Assembly (NCBI GenBank): GCA_902785445.1
Contig: CACZYN010000102.1
Coordinates: 1 to 7,731, forward strand
Length of the DNA: 7,731 nt
Origin: an uncultured Anaerovibrio sp.
Lineage (GTDB): Bacteria > Bacillota > Negativicutes > Selenomonadales > Selenomonadaceae
Direction of reading: 5' to 3'
Shown: in pieces, positions 1 to 6,673 of the stretch
Layout of the letters: the number at the start of each line of letters is the position of its first letter
Numbering within the stretch: position 1 is the first letter of the stretch
Made by a program: the position numbers and the translations under genes
Notes under the pieces: generated by a model
The model's input: the letters and a program-made list of their open reading frames with translations, nothing else
Databases searched by the model: none
What the model was told of the DNA's origin: nothing

Positions 1-66
1 TTTTTAAATTTCAAAAAAATTCAGCTTTATTTAAATAGGATATTTGCAATAAAAGAAACAAAATAC

Positions 67-95
67 TTGAAATTATTAATAGAATCTACTATATT
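67..95 (+). promoter_or_regulatory. Sigma-A-type promoter for the comEA-comEC-holA unit
   Basis: TTGAAA at 67-72 (5 of 6 to the -35 consensus) and TATATT at 90-95 (5 of 6 to the -10 consensus) are separated by exactly 17 bases. The surrounding 1-118 stretch is very AT-rich and has no ORF. The -10 box lies 23 bases before the comEA start, leaving a short leader. No operator or competence-factor box was recognised. Transcription from here is inferred. Confidence 0.6.
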
Positions 96-106
96 TATTA
101 ATAATA

Positions 107-115
107 GAAGGTGAT
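107..115 (+). promoter_or_regulatory. Ribosome binding site fixing the comEA GTG start
   Basis: AGAAGGTGAT-type sequence; AGGTGAT at 109-115 is a perfect match to the 16S anti-Shine-Dalgarno complement. It lies 3 bases before GTG at 119, tight but workable if pairing centres on AAGG. The next in-frame start, ATG at 140, would remove part of the membrane anchor, so GTG is preferred. Confidence 0.6.
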
Positions 116-118
116 AAA

Positions 119-685
119 GTGCCGTTATTTAAAAAGTCAATGTTTATATTAGTGGGAATAGTATTGCTGATGGCAGCAGTTACTTATTGGGGGATACCCG
201 GGGATAATGCGGATGAATGGGAAACTGCCACAGCGCAAATTGCCAATCCGCCACAAGCAGAGAAATATGCTGTATATGTGTGCGGGGCGGTGAATAAGCC
301 TGGGGTAGTGCTACTTAGTTCCACCAGTCGGGTGGTGGATGCCGTGAACTCCTGTGGAGGCCTGTTACCCACTGCGGATGCCGAAAAGATCAATTTGGCT
401 CAAACGATAAAAGATGGCATGCAGATAACAGTACCAGAAAAAACAGTAGCGGTGGGCAGCAATAATTCCCAGGAAAACGGGGCTAAGGTGGCGGATAAGG
501 TAAATATTAATCAGGCCAATGTAGAGGAACTGACCAAAGTTCCCGGTGTAGGTAAAGCCACTGCCCAGCGGATAATCGATTATCGGACACAACATGGGCC
601 ATTTTCTTCCATTGAAGATTTAAAGAAAATAAAGGGAATAGGCAAGGCCAAATTTGAGAAGATGGCTGCGAAGGTAACCATATGA
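119..685 (+). CDS. comEA: ComEA, membrane-anchored DNA receptor for natural transformation
   Basis: ComEA binds incoming double-stranded DNA outside the membrane and passes it to the ComEC channel. The 188-residue product has three recognisable parts. A single N-terminal membrane anchor lies at about residues 7-25 (FILVGIVLLMAAVTYWG). An SLBB-type domain follows at about 50-108, beginning YAVYVCGAVNKPG and ending near DGMQITVPEK. A low-complexity linker leads to a tandem helix-hairpin-helix DNA-binding domain at about 127-188, with the hallmarks VNINQANVEELTKVPGVGKA and IKGIGKAKFEKM. Length and domain order are normal for Bacillota ComEA. It is the first gene of the unit, behind a promoter and a strong ribosome binding site, and its TGA overlaps the comEC start. 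No comEB lies between them, which is common outside Bacillus. Confidence 0.95.
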   Translation: MPLFKKSMFILVGIVLLMAAVTYWGIPGDNADEWETATAQIANPPQAEKYAVYVCGAVNKPGVVLLSSTSRVVDAVNSCGGLLPTADAEKINLAQTIKDGMQITVPEKTVAVGSNNSQENGAKVADKVNINQANVEELTKVPGVGKATAQRIIDYRTQHGPFSSIEDLKKIKGIGKAKFEKMAAKVTI

Positions 686-3153
686 AGCTACGGGAAGGGC
701 AGCATCCGAAGATATTTATAAATAGCCTGTTATTAGTGCTGGTGTTGGGCATAATAAGCGGACAATATATTTCTCTGACTGGGAATAGGCAGCTGATTTT
801 TGGTCTCATTATATTTGGCATGCTTATGGCCGGTGGAATACTGCTTCACTACAGGAGTAAATATATTGCCTTGGTGTTGTTAGCAGTTATGTTGCTGTTG
901 GGAATCATGCGAACCAGTTCTTGCCTAGGTATTGGTGATAAAGATATCCTCCATTGGGCAGATCAAGAGATAACTTTTTCTGGGGAATTAGCAGAAGATC
1001 CAGTTCTTCGTCAAGGGGAAGACGGAGAATTGCACATAAAATATGTAGTGGGCAATATAACCATACTACGTGGTGGAATAGAAGAAAAATGCGAAAATAA
1101 AATTATAGTATATGCTCGCGCCAATTCCTTTGGAGAACTTCAGCAATTACCGACAATGGAGGTTTTTCCTTTCGAACAATATGGCCGGGTGGGGGACAAA
1201 ATTCAGGGCAGTGGTCAATTGAGGCGGCTGCATAATTACCAAAATCCCGGTCAGTTAGACACAGTAATGGCAAATTACGCCAAGGGGATTCATGGGCAGT
1301 TGTCAGCCAGTAAATATAGCATCTCTTTGACGAAGCAGAGTAAGAGCTATTTAAATCGCTTAGCAGGGGACATACGCCATAAATATAAAAGTGCCATGGA
1401 TGAGGTCATGCCCCCAACGGATAGTGGAGCCATATTTGCCATGCTCTTTGGTGGCTATGGAGGGATAAAACCCGAGCTGTTGGAGGCATTTACCGTAACC
1501 GGCTTAATTCATATCCTGTCTGTGTCCGGCTCCCATATAACTTTGATGGCCGGGGTGGCGGAGGTAACAGGCAAGGTATTGGGCCTGTCCAATCGGGTTA
1601 CGGCAGTACTGGCAACCGTGATTATCATTTTGTATAGCCTGTTGGCAGGCTTGGTTATTCCTGTTGTCCGCTCGGCAATTATGGGGATATTGACTATCTT
1701 GGCTCTGACTTTGGGACAGGAACGGGATGCCCAGCATGTGTTGAGTATTACGGCGTTAGGAATTTTACTTCTTTGGCCCTTATCCCTGTTCGATATCAGT
1801 TTCCAGCTGTCCTTTGGGGCTACGGCGGGCTTATTGTATTTATCCCCCAAAATACGAAAAATCCTTGCGGCAAAAGTTCCCTATTTTATAGCCGGCAATC
1901 TGGCGGTGACCATTGGTGCCCAGCTGGCGGTACTACCCTTTTTAGCCTGGTACTTTAATGTGGTATCTCTAAGCTCCTTGCTGGCTAATCTGGTGGTGGC
2001 ACCACTGGTTGAACTGATTATTGTTATCAGCCTGTTGGCGGGTATAATGGTTGGCTTGGTACCCATACTGGGGAAACTTATTTTTATGTGTTCCAGTCTG
2101 TTATTGGGGATGGCTTATGAATTATCCCGCCTTATAGCCCAACTGCCCGGCAGCCAGCTATACCTCCCAACTATGAGTAAAGCTATATGGGGACCTTATT
2201 ATGGCGTATTGGCCGCCCGTTCTTTACCGAAAGAAAACCAAGAACAGGTATTGAGGAAATTCAAGCAGTTTGTTAAATTATCGGGTAATAACAGCAAGTA
2301 TGTTGGTGGTGCGGTGTCAGGAATCATTATTGTGGGCCTTATACTGTATAGTTTCCAGCCTAAGGAAATGACCGTACATTTTATTGATGTGGGCCAGGGG
2401 GATGCGGCCTTGATAATCACACCCCATGGGCAGGCTTTTATGGTGGATACAGGGGGCAATCGTCAGGGAAGCTACGATATAGGGAAACGGGTGGATGTGC
2501 CCTATTTGCTGCATTACGGAGTGCGCCGCCTGGAGTTTATTCTGCTAACCCATGCCCATGATGATCATGCCAAGGGAGTGGCAGGGATTTTGGGCAAAAT
2601 TCCGGTGGGCACTGTTTTAATCGGTCATGAAGGTCAGGCAGTCTATCGCAAAACCTTTGGGGAAAGTAACCCGGCCGTGGGGCAGGAAAGCTATGGTGTG
2701 TTGCAGGAAGGTACGGAAATGTCTTTGGATGGGGTGCGAATACAAGTATTATATGCTCCCGTAGAAAATACCACCGGTGGCAGTACCGGCAATGAGTTTT
2801 CCAATTTAATCCGGGTAAGCTATGGCCAGCATAGTTTCCTGTTTACCGGCGATTTATCTGCTGATCATGAAAAAGTGGTGCTGGAACGGGGGATTGCTGT
2901 GGAAAGCACCGTATTGAAGGTGGGACACCATGGCAGCAATACTTCCAGCTCGACAGATTTTTTGCAGGCGGTTAAGCCCCACTGGAGTGTAATTAGTGTG
3001 GGATATGGTAATAACTTCGGTCATCCCAAGCCAGAAATTGTCCAGCGACTAGCCCGTTATACCAAGCAGAAAATTTTTCGCACGGACAAGCATGGCGCCG
3101 TGGTATTCCGTACGGATGGGCAAAGAATCCGCGTGGAGCCATTTGCTGATTAA
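682..3153 (+). CDS. comEC: ComEC/Rec2, DNA uptake channel protein
   Basis: ComEC carries single-stranded DNA across the cytoplasmic membrane during transformation. The 823-residue product shows the full family layout. N-terminal membrane helices (about 10-85) are followed by a DUF4131/OB-like soluble part with the conserved NPGQLD near residue 190. The Competence domain is a polytopic region at about 240-510, with FAMLFGG near 252 and LSVSGSHITL near 278. A C-terminal metallo-beta-lactamase-like domain starts at FIDVGQGDAALI near 567. Its metal-ligand motif THAHDDH is at 623-629, FTGD at 721-724 and GHHGSN at 748-753. All expected catalytic motifs are present, so the nuclease-like domain looks intact; its role in degrading the non-transported strand is a family hypothesis. 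The start overlaps the comEA stop (ATGA), indicating translational coupling. Confidence 0.96.
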   Translation: MKLREGQHPKIFINSLLLVLVLGIISGQYISLTGNRQLIFGLIIFGMLMAGGILLHYRSKYIALVLLAVMLLLGIMRTSSCLGIGDKDILHWADQEITFSGELAEDPVLRQGEDGELHIKYVVGNITILRGGIEEKCENKIIVYARANSFGELQQLPTMEVFPFEQYGRVGDKIQGSGQLRRLHNYQNPGQLDTVMANYAKGIHGQLSASKYSISLTKQSKSYLNRLAGDIRHKYKSAMDEVMPPTDSGAIFAMLFGGYGGIKPELLEAFTVTGLIHILSVSGSHITLMAGVAEVTGKVLGLSNRVTAVLATVIIILYSLLAGLVIPVVRSAIMGILTILALTLGQERDAQHVLSITALGILLLWPLSLFDISFQLSFGATAGLLYLSPKIRKILAAKVPYFIAGNLAVTIGAQLAVLPFLAWYFNVVSLSSLLANLVVAPLVELIIVISLLAGIMVGLVPILGKLIFMCSSLLLGMAYELSRLIAQLPGSQLYLPTMSKAIWGPYYGVLAARSLPKENQEQVLRKFKQFVKLSGNNSKYVGGAVSGIIIVGLILYSFQPKEMTVHFIDVGQGDAALIITPHGQAFMVDTGGNRQGSYDIGKRVDVPYLLHYGVRRLEFILLTHAHDDHAKGVAGILGKIPVGTVLIGHEGQAVYRKTFGESNPAVGQESYGVLQEGTEMSLDGVRIQVLYAPVENTTGGSTGNEFSNLIRVSYGQHSFLFTGDLSADHEKVVLERGIAVESTVLKVGHHGSNTSSSTDFLQAVKPHWSVISVGYGNNFGHPKPEIVQRLARYTKQKIFRTDKHGAVVFRTDGQRIRVEPFAD

Positions 3154-3177
3154 GTCTAGATAGTGTATTATTAGCAC

Positions 3178-3184
3178 AGGTGAT
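3178..3184 (+). promoter_or_regulatory. Ribosome binding site of holA
   Basis: AGGTGAT sits 3 bases before ATG at 3188, within the 34-base gap after comEC. It has the same form as the comEA site, consistent with the same genome. No promoter or terminator was seen in this gap, so holA is probably co-transcribed with comEC. Confidence 0.55.
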
Positions 3185-3187
3185 AGT

Positions 3188-4252
3188 ATGAATTATGGGG
3201 AACTGAGAACAAAACTGAAAAAAGGGGATATGAGCCAGCTGTATATGCTGGCCGGTGAAGAGGACTATTATATTGCCAGGGCTGAGAAAGCACTATTGGC
3301 GGCTATATTTCCCCAGGGATATGGAGCGGAGGATGTTCAGCTGGTTGATGGGAGTATTTCCATAAATGAGCTGATTTCCCTTATTGAAACGGTTCCTTTT
3401 TTTTCGCCCAAAAATGTGATAATTATCCGTGATGCGGTGCTGTTTAAGGCACAGAAAAAAGGCGATGATGGGGAAGAAAATAAGCTGGTAACCAAGAAGA
3501 GTAGCTCGCCGGAAGTCAGGCTGTGTAATCTGTTTGCCAATATGCCGGATTTCAGCATTGTAATTTTTGAGTTGCGCAGTAAGCCTGACAAGCGGAAAAA
3601 GGTTTACAAGGAATTTGCCAAATATGCCCAGATTATGGAGGCAGAACCGGTAAAGTCCTATAATATTGACGATTGGCTTCAGGGTAAGCTGCAGGAAATT
3701 CATAAAAATATGAATCCGGAAGCCCATGGCTATTTCCTGCGGGCCATGAGCATGATGGACAATATTCCCTTAGGCTTTTTGGACAAGGAAATGGATAAAT
3801 TGGCGCTATTCATGGGGAATGAACAGCGGGAGATAACCCGTGAGATTTTGGTGCAGGTCTTTTCCGATATCCCGGAAATTGATGGCTTCGCCATGAATGA
3901 TGCCATTGGACAGCATGATGTAAAAAAAGCCCTATTTCTGTTTCAAAAGCAGCAGGATAAAGGGGTATATATAGTAGCTATTCTTGGACAATTGACATAT
4001 TATGTACGACAAATGTGGCAAACGAAAACCCTCCTGCAAAAAGGGATACGGGATAGTGCTTTAGGAAAGGTGATCGGTGTTAATCATCCATTTATACTTA
4101 AAAAGATTATCCGTGAGAGTCAAAATTTCTCGGAGAGGGTATTAAAGACAGCCTTCCTGAGTTTGGCTGAGGCGGATTTGGCTGCCAAAACCGGGCGGTG
4201 CCATCCCGCAGAGGTGGAAGCGATAATTATAGGATTGTGCGCAAGAGATTGA
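3188..4252 (+). CDS. holA: DNA polymerase III subunit delta
   Basis: HolA is the delta subunit of the clamp-loader complex; it opens the beta sliding clamp so that it can be loaded at primed DNA. The 354-residue length is typical. The N-terminal signature SQLYMLAGEEDYYI lies at about residues 16-29 and matches the family pattern (Y-L-x-G-E-E/D-x-Y-L). An AAA+-like N-terminal fold is expected to about residue 210. In the C-terminal collar domain, the segment around GFAMNDAIGQHDVKKAL and the end SLAEADLAAKTG are characteristic of DUF1448/HolA proteins. The gene follows comEC, a very common Bacillota arrangement, and is the last gene before a strong terminator. Nothing looks truncated or frameshifted. 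Confidence 0.95.
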   Translation: MNYGELRTKLKKGDMSQLYMLAGEEDYYIARAEKALLAAIFPQGYGAEDVQLVDGSISINELISLIETVPFFSPKNVIIIRDAVLFKAQKKGDDGEENKLVTKKSSSPEVRLCNLFANMPDFSIVIFELRSKPDKRKKVYKEFAKYAQIMEAEPVKSYNIDDWLQGKLQEIHKNMNPEAHGYFLRAMSMMDNIPLGFLDKEMDKLALFMGNEQREITREILVQVFSDIPEIDGFAMNDAIGQHDVKKALFLFQKQQDKGVYIVAILGQLTYYVRQMWQTKTLLQKGIRDSALGKVIGVNHPFILKKIIRESQNFSERVLKTAFLSLAEADLAAKTGRCHPAEVEAIIIGLCARD

Positions 4253-4278
4253 CTGGTACATAAGGTAATGTTAAAAGG

Positions 4279-4317
4279 ACCGCTACACGAATATCTTCGT
4301 GTAGCGGTTTTATTTTG
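4279..4317 (+). terminator. Strong intrinsic terminator after holA
   Basis: A perfect 12-bp stem (4279-4290 with 4297-4308, arms ACCGCTACACGA and TCGTGTAGCGGT) closes a short loop and runs into TTTTATTTTG. One more A-T pair can extend the stem inward. It lies 26 bases after the holA stop and ends the competence/holA transcription unit. Confidence 0.9.
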
Positions 4318-4368
4318 CAAAAAGCCATTGTTTTTAATAAATAGTAGCAAGATATTAGCATAATACAA

Positions 4369-4397
4369 TTGACAATAGTGCAAAAAATAACTATTAT
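4369..4397 (+). promoter_or_regulatory. Sigma-A-type promoter for the aldehyde dehydrogenase gene
   Basis: A consensus TTGACA at 4369-4374 is followed after 17 bases by TATTAT at 4392-4397 (5 of 6). An exact TATAAT occurs at 4397-4402 but with 22-base spacing, so the former pairing is preferred. The leader of about 55 bases before the ATG holds no recognisable riboswitch or operator. Confidence 0.6.
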
Positions 4398-4459
4398 ATA
4401 ATACAAAGGCGACCCATTAATAAAGCCTAATGAATCGTACAGTAAGAAAGGGGTATATC

Positions 4460-4864
4460 ATGAGTGAAGTAAAACGTATGAAGTATTGCGTAAACGGCGA
4501 ATGGCTGGATTCCAAGACGGAAAAATACATGCCAATTACCGATTCCAGTACCGGTGAAGTTATTGCTGAGGTTCCTAGCTGTACCGTTGAGGAGTGCGAG
4601 GCAGCTATTGCGGCCGCAGATGAGGCCTTTAAGAGCTGGTCAACAATGTCCATGGCCAAGCGGGTTCAGTATCTTTTCAAGTGGCGGGAAGTTCTATATG
4701 CTCATAAGGAAGAGCTGTCCATTTTGTGTGCCAAGGAATTGGGCAAAACCTTGAAGAAGAAGTGCAATATGTCATCAATTGGTATATTGGCAACCTTGCC
4801 TACGCCAATGAACACATTGAGGTTTGGAGTGAAGATTATGATCCTCTTAGTCACGTCGACATAG
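4460..4864 (+). pseudogene. N-terminal fragment of a CoA-acylating (methyl)malonate-semialdehyde-type aldehyde dehydrogenase
   Basis: ATG at 4460 follows a good ribosome binding site (AAGAAAGGGG, about 4443-4452). Codons 1-97 read as the start of the NAD-dependent aldehyde dehydrogenase superfamily: MKYCVNGEWLDSKTEKYM, DSSTGEVIAEVPSCT, EAAIAAADEAFKSW and CAKELGKTL. This pattern is closest to methylmalonate-semialdehyde dehydrogenases (MmsA/IolA), which make acyl-CoA from the semialdehyde. Full-length members have about 480-490 residues, so roughly 80% is missing, including the whole catalytic domain. Homology stops at about 4757; the remaining ~36 codons to TAG at 4864 are the neighbouring dockerin segment read in the wrong frame. 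The fragment cannot be an active enzyme. The gene may be whole in the real genome if the join at 4757 is an assembly chimera. The subfamily call is tentative. Confidence 0.75.
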
Positions 4865-5001
4865 GCACTATAACTAGCATTTACAATTACCTCTTAGGCA
4901 CTGATACAACATTTTATGAGAAGTTGGATCTCAACCAAGACGGCACTATCAACACTACCGACATCACTATAGCTTACAACGTGCTTTTGGAACAAGAATA
5001 A
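4755..5001 (+). pseudogene. C-terminal fragment of a dockerin-like domain protein
   Basis: In the frame ending at TAA 4999-5001 this segment encodes about 80 residues resembling two dockerin type I repeats: an altered first copy (DYDPLSHVDIGTITSIYNYL) and a good second copy (DLNQDGTINTTD followed by ITIAYNVLL). The second has Asp/Asn at EF-hand loop positions 1, 3, 5 and 12, as needed for Ca2+ binding; the first lacks several ligands. Dockerins attach secreted enzymes to cohesins, but related repeats also end many Bacteroidota surface proteins. There is no start codon with a ribosome binding site and no signal peptide, so the 5' part is absent. Codon use (frequent AAC, TAC, ATC) differs from both neighbours. 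The last residues (EQE) may come from the Rhs DNA that follows. The ATG at 4726 in this frame lies inside aldehyde dehydrogenase DNA and is not a real start. Confidence 0.6.
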
Positions 5002-5774
5002 AGAAAGTAACAAATGGAGAAGAAGAAAGATATTTAGTAGATGAATATACATCATATTCAAGAGTATTAGAAGAAAAGAATAAAAATAACAATTTAACAG
5101 CAACATATACATATGGACATGACCTAATAAGCCAAAATAGAGCAACTTCTGTAAGCTTTTATAATAGAGATAGCTTAGGCAGTACAACATCATTAACAAA
5201 TGCAAGCCAAACAGTAACAGATACTTATAGTTATGATGCCTTTGGAAACTTAATAAATAGCACAGGAACAACAAAGAATAACTACCTATTTGCAGGAGAA
5301 GAAAAAGATAATACAACAGGTTACTACTACCTAAGAGCAAGATATATGGATACCACAACAGGAAGATTTACAAGTGTGGATTCATATTTAGGCTCAGTAG
5401 ATGACCCAGTAAGCCTTCATAAATATTTATATGCAAATGCAAATCCAGTTAATTATATAGACCCATCAGGATATAATTCATATGGAGAAATGAACCTTGC
5501 ATTAAAAATACAACTTATATTAACTGACATAACAACATTAAAAATAAATATGTACTGTTGGTATATAAGACTTGGAGAAGCTTCAATAGGTGGAAAGATA
5601 TTAAAAGAAGTAATTGATGAAAGTTTTGAACTGCTTCTTGAAGGCGATGTAGATATTTGCAGTGTAATGTGGACTGGTGTTGAAGTTGTTTATGGATTAG
5701 CAAATTCAGAACAAGAGTTTTCAACATTAAAAAAGGTAATAAACTTGCTAAGAAGGTTACACAAGAGGAGATAG
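4983..5774 (+). CDS. Rhs/YD-repeat protein, 3' portion with the Rhs core domain (5' end missing)
   Basis: The frame is open from the junction to TAG at 5772-5774 but has no ATG before 5346, so the gene enters already in progress. It starts mid YD-repeat (AFGTRIKKVTNGEE, about 4983), continues through LGSTTSLTNASQTVTDTYSY and DAFGNLINSTGT, and reaches the conserved Rhs-associated core: YYYLRARYMDTTTGRFTSVD, then PVSLHKYLYANANPVNYIDPSG at about 5403-5471. Rhs repeats form a shell enclosing a C-terminal toxin; the DPSG motif marks where the variable tip begins. The tip then has about 85 residues I do not recognise (YNSYGEMN onward) before reading out of frame into a short tail. A -1 shift at A AAA AAG (5729-5735) would instead continue into the deaminase domain downstream. 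Composition is far more AT-rich than in the competence operon. Full Rhs proteins in Bacillota usually exceed 1000 residues, so most is absent here. Confidence 0.85.
   Translation, partial: AFGTRIKKVTNGEEERYLVDEYTSYSRVLEEKNKNNNLTATYTYGHDLISQNRATSVSFYNRDSLGSTTSLTNASQTVTDTYSYDAFGNLINSTGTTKNNYLFAGEEKDNTTGYYYLRARYMDTTTGRFTSVDSYLGSVDDPVSLHKYLYANANPVNYIDPSGYNSYGEMNLALKIQLILTDITTLKINMYCWYIRLGEASIGGKILKEVIDESFELLLEGDVDICSVMWTGVEVVYGLANSEQEFSTLKKVINLLRRLHKRR
5729..5735 (+). promoter_or_regulatory. A AAA AAG heptamer, candidate -1 frameshift site joining Rhs to toxin domain
   Basis: In the Rhs frame the codons read TTA AAA AAG GTA. A shift of -1 on A AAA AAG gives LKK then GNKLAKKVTQEE, leading without stops into the deaminase frame to 6166. 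The -1 frame is open from 5684 and the Rhs frame runs to 5774, so the site lies within their overlap. A AAA AAG is the heptamer used by E. coli dnaX. I see no strong downstream stem-loop and only a weak purine stretch upstream, so the same data fit a missing A (a run of 6 where 7 would restore the frame) from mutation or sequencing error. Confidence 0.4.
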
Positions 5775-5812
5775 TAGAAGGTAAAAAGATAGTTAATAAT
5801 AGAATAAATAAT

Positions 5813-6166
5813 ATGATTGAAAACATGACAGAAGGAGAAAAGTCAAGAACTACTTATGGTTCAGCATTAGTAAGATTACAAGATGGTACTACTGAAATGT
5901 GGGTTAGTTCAGTAGGAAAAAAAGGATATGTGCCACCAAGAATTAGAGGAAATGATAAAGTTATAAAGAATAAATCTTTAGAAGCAAATAGTATTAACAG
6001 ATTTAATGATGCTGAACAAACTATTATGAGAGAAGCAAATGAAGTAGGTGCTGAGATAATATCAATAGGAGCAACAAGACCTATGTGTCCTGCGTGTCAA
6101 GCTGTTGCAAATAAAAATGGAATAATTGATAGAGTTGCAACACCATTAAAAAAATTAAAAAAGTAG
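5813..6166 (+). CDS. Predicted deaminase-fold toxin domain (Rhs C-terminal tip)
   Basis: The 117 codons from ATG 5813 contain the two motifs of the nucleic-acid/nucleotide deaminase superfamily: DAE within RFNDAEQTIMREA (D66, E68), and MCPAC within GATRPMCPACQ (C92, C95). The Cys pair and D66, in the place usually held by His or Cys, would bind zinc, and E68 would be the proton-transfer residue. Between them lies EVGAEIISIGATRP, fitting the strand before the CxxC helix. Families of this kind (for example the XOO_2897-like group, a tentative comparison) are carried as tips of polymorphic toxins and deaminate bases in DNA, RNA or nucleotides; the target here is unknown. ATG 5813 has no ribosome binding site, and the coding frame extends upstream through KLAKKVTQEEIVEGKK, so this is probably the C-terminus of the Rhs protein reached by a frame shift at 5729-5735. 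It ends 14 bases before the candidate immunity gene. Confidence 0.65.
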   Translation: MIENMTEGEKSRTTYGSALVRLQDGTTEMWVSSVGKKGYVPPRIRGNDKVIKNKSLEANSINRFNDAEQTIMREANEVGAEIISIGATRPMCPACQAVANKNGIIDRVATPLKKLKK

Positions 6167-6180
6167 AAGGAAGAAGTATT

Positions 6181-6516
6181 ATGGATGAATTATATAAACA
6201 AGAAGTATTAGAATTAACAGAATTACTTAAAAATGATGAAGAATGGGAAGATTTAAGAAATATATTAATTCAAAAAGGATTTAATTTAAGTAAGACTGTA
6301 TTGGTTTCATTTGTAGAAGATGATAAAGGAAATGAGTATGGAGTAATAGTAACTAAAGATATACAGATTATTGAATACTCAAAATTAACTCAACATGAAA
6401 AAAATAATATAGATATATTTAAATTAAAAAATATTACAAATGAAAAAGATAAAATAAATAAATATCCTCAAATTCCTATAGCTATTGATATGATAAAGAA
6501 TAAAGAGATATTATAG
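6181..6516 (+). CDS. Candidate immunity protein for the deaminase toxin
   Basis: ATG 6181 lies 14 bases after the toxin stop, with a purine-rich ribosome binding site (GAAGGAAG, about 6166-6174) directly before it. The 111-residue product is acidic in its first third (MDELYKQEVLELTELLKNDEEWEDL), probably helical there, followed by a beta-rich middle (KTVLVSFVEDDKGNEYGVIVT) and a lysine-rich end. There is no signal peptide, membrane segment or recognised family motif. The immunity role is inferred only from position, size and tight spacing: in Rhs loci the gene directly after a toxin tip nearly always encodes the cytoplasmic protein that neutralises it. The AT-rich composition matches the Rhs gene. 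Confidence 0.6.
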   Translation: MDELYKQEVLELTELLKNDEEWEDLRNILIQKGFNLSKTVLVSFVEDDKGNEYGVIVTKDIQIIEYSKLTQHEKNNIDIFKLKNITNEKDKINKYPQIPIAIDMIKNKEIL

Positions 6517-6529
6517 TGAATGCATATTT

Positions 6530-6552
6530 AGTAAGAGAGAAGTTCTCTTACT
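6530..6552 (+). other. Hairpin at the start of repeat copy 1
   Basis: Arms AGTAAGAGA (6530-6538) and TCTCTTACT (6544-6552) pair perfectly over 9 bp around a 5-base loop, 13 bases after the immunity-gene stop. There is no T tract after it, so it is not a standard terminator. In copy 2 the same hairpin exists with one mismatch and one A-T to G-C replacement. Confidence 0.55.
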
Positions 6553-6613
6553 ACGACACTAAGTCTTTATAAAATTTCCAGTGATAAACTAATAGGAAAA
6601 ATTAAAGTACAAG
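6534..6613 (+). repeat. 80-base intergenic repeat, copy 1
   Basis: This matches 7241-7320 over 80 bases without gaps, 65 of 80 identical by hand alignment. Fully conserved parts are the first 15 bases (AGAGAGAAGTTCTCT), the block AAAATTTCCAGTGAT at 6571-6585, and TAATAGGAAAAATT at 6590-6603; divergence is concentrated in 6549-6570. TTTCC and GGAAA within the conserved half can also pair. Each copy lies downstream of a small immunity-like gene. The element has no ORF and I do not recognise it. Confidence 0.75.
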
Positions 6614-6627
6614 GGGCTGTGAAATAA

Positions 6628-6653
6628 CCTCTAACTAGAAAAAGAGGATTTTT
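6628..6653 (+). terminator. Weak possible intrinsic terminator
   Basis: CCTCT (6628-6632) can pair with AGAGG (6643-6647) around a 10-base loop, followed by ATTTTT. The 5-bp stem is short, so this is tentative. It would separate the Rhs toxin/immunity pair from the orphan genes that follow. Confidence 0.3.
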
Positions 6654-6673
6654 AATCTGAAGCAGGTGAAAGT

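Noticed and set aside
1504..1850. Two overlapping minus-strand ORFs inside comEC
   Set aside because: Antisense of the membrane part of comEC; no start signals and no protein-like pattern.
3293..3727. 144-codon minus-strand ORF inside holA
   Set aside because: Shadow of holA with no ribosome binding site; the sense strand encodes a full, conserved protein.
4726..5001. A 91-codon gene starting at ATG 4726
   Set aside because: The ATG lies inside aldehyde dehydrogenase coding DNA in another frame, with no ribosome binding site; only the part after about 4757 carries dockerin homology.
4894..5358. 154-codon minus-strand ORF across the Rhs core
   Set aside because: Its Leu/Tyr-rich product is the antisense of the AT-rich YD-repeat sequence; the plus strand carries clear Rhs core motifs.
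4755..5774. A natural dockerin-Rhs fusion protein
   Set aside because: The two coding parts are in different frames, a stop lies between them, and their codon use differs.
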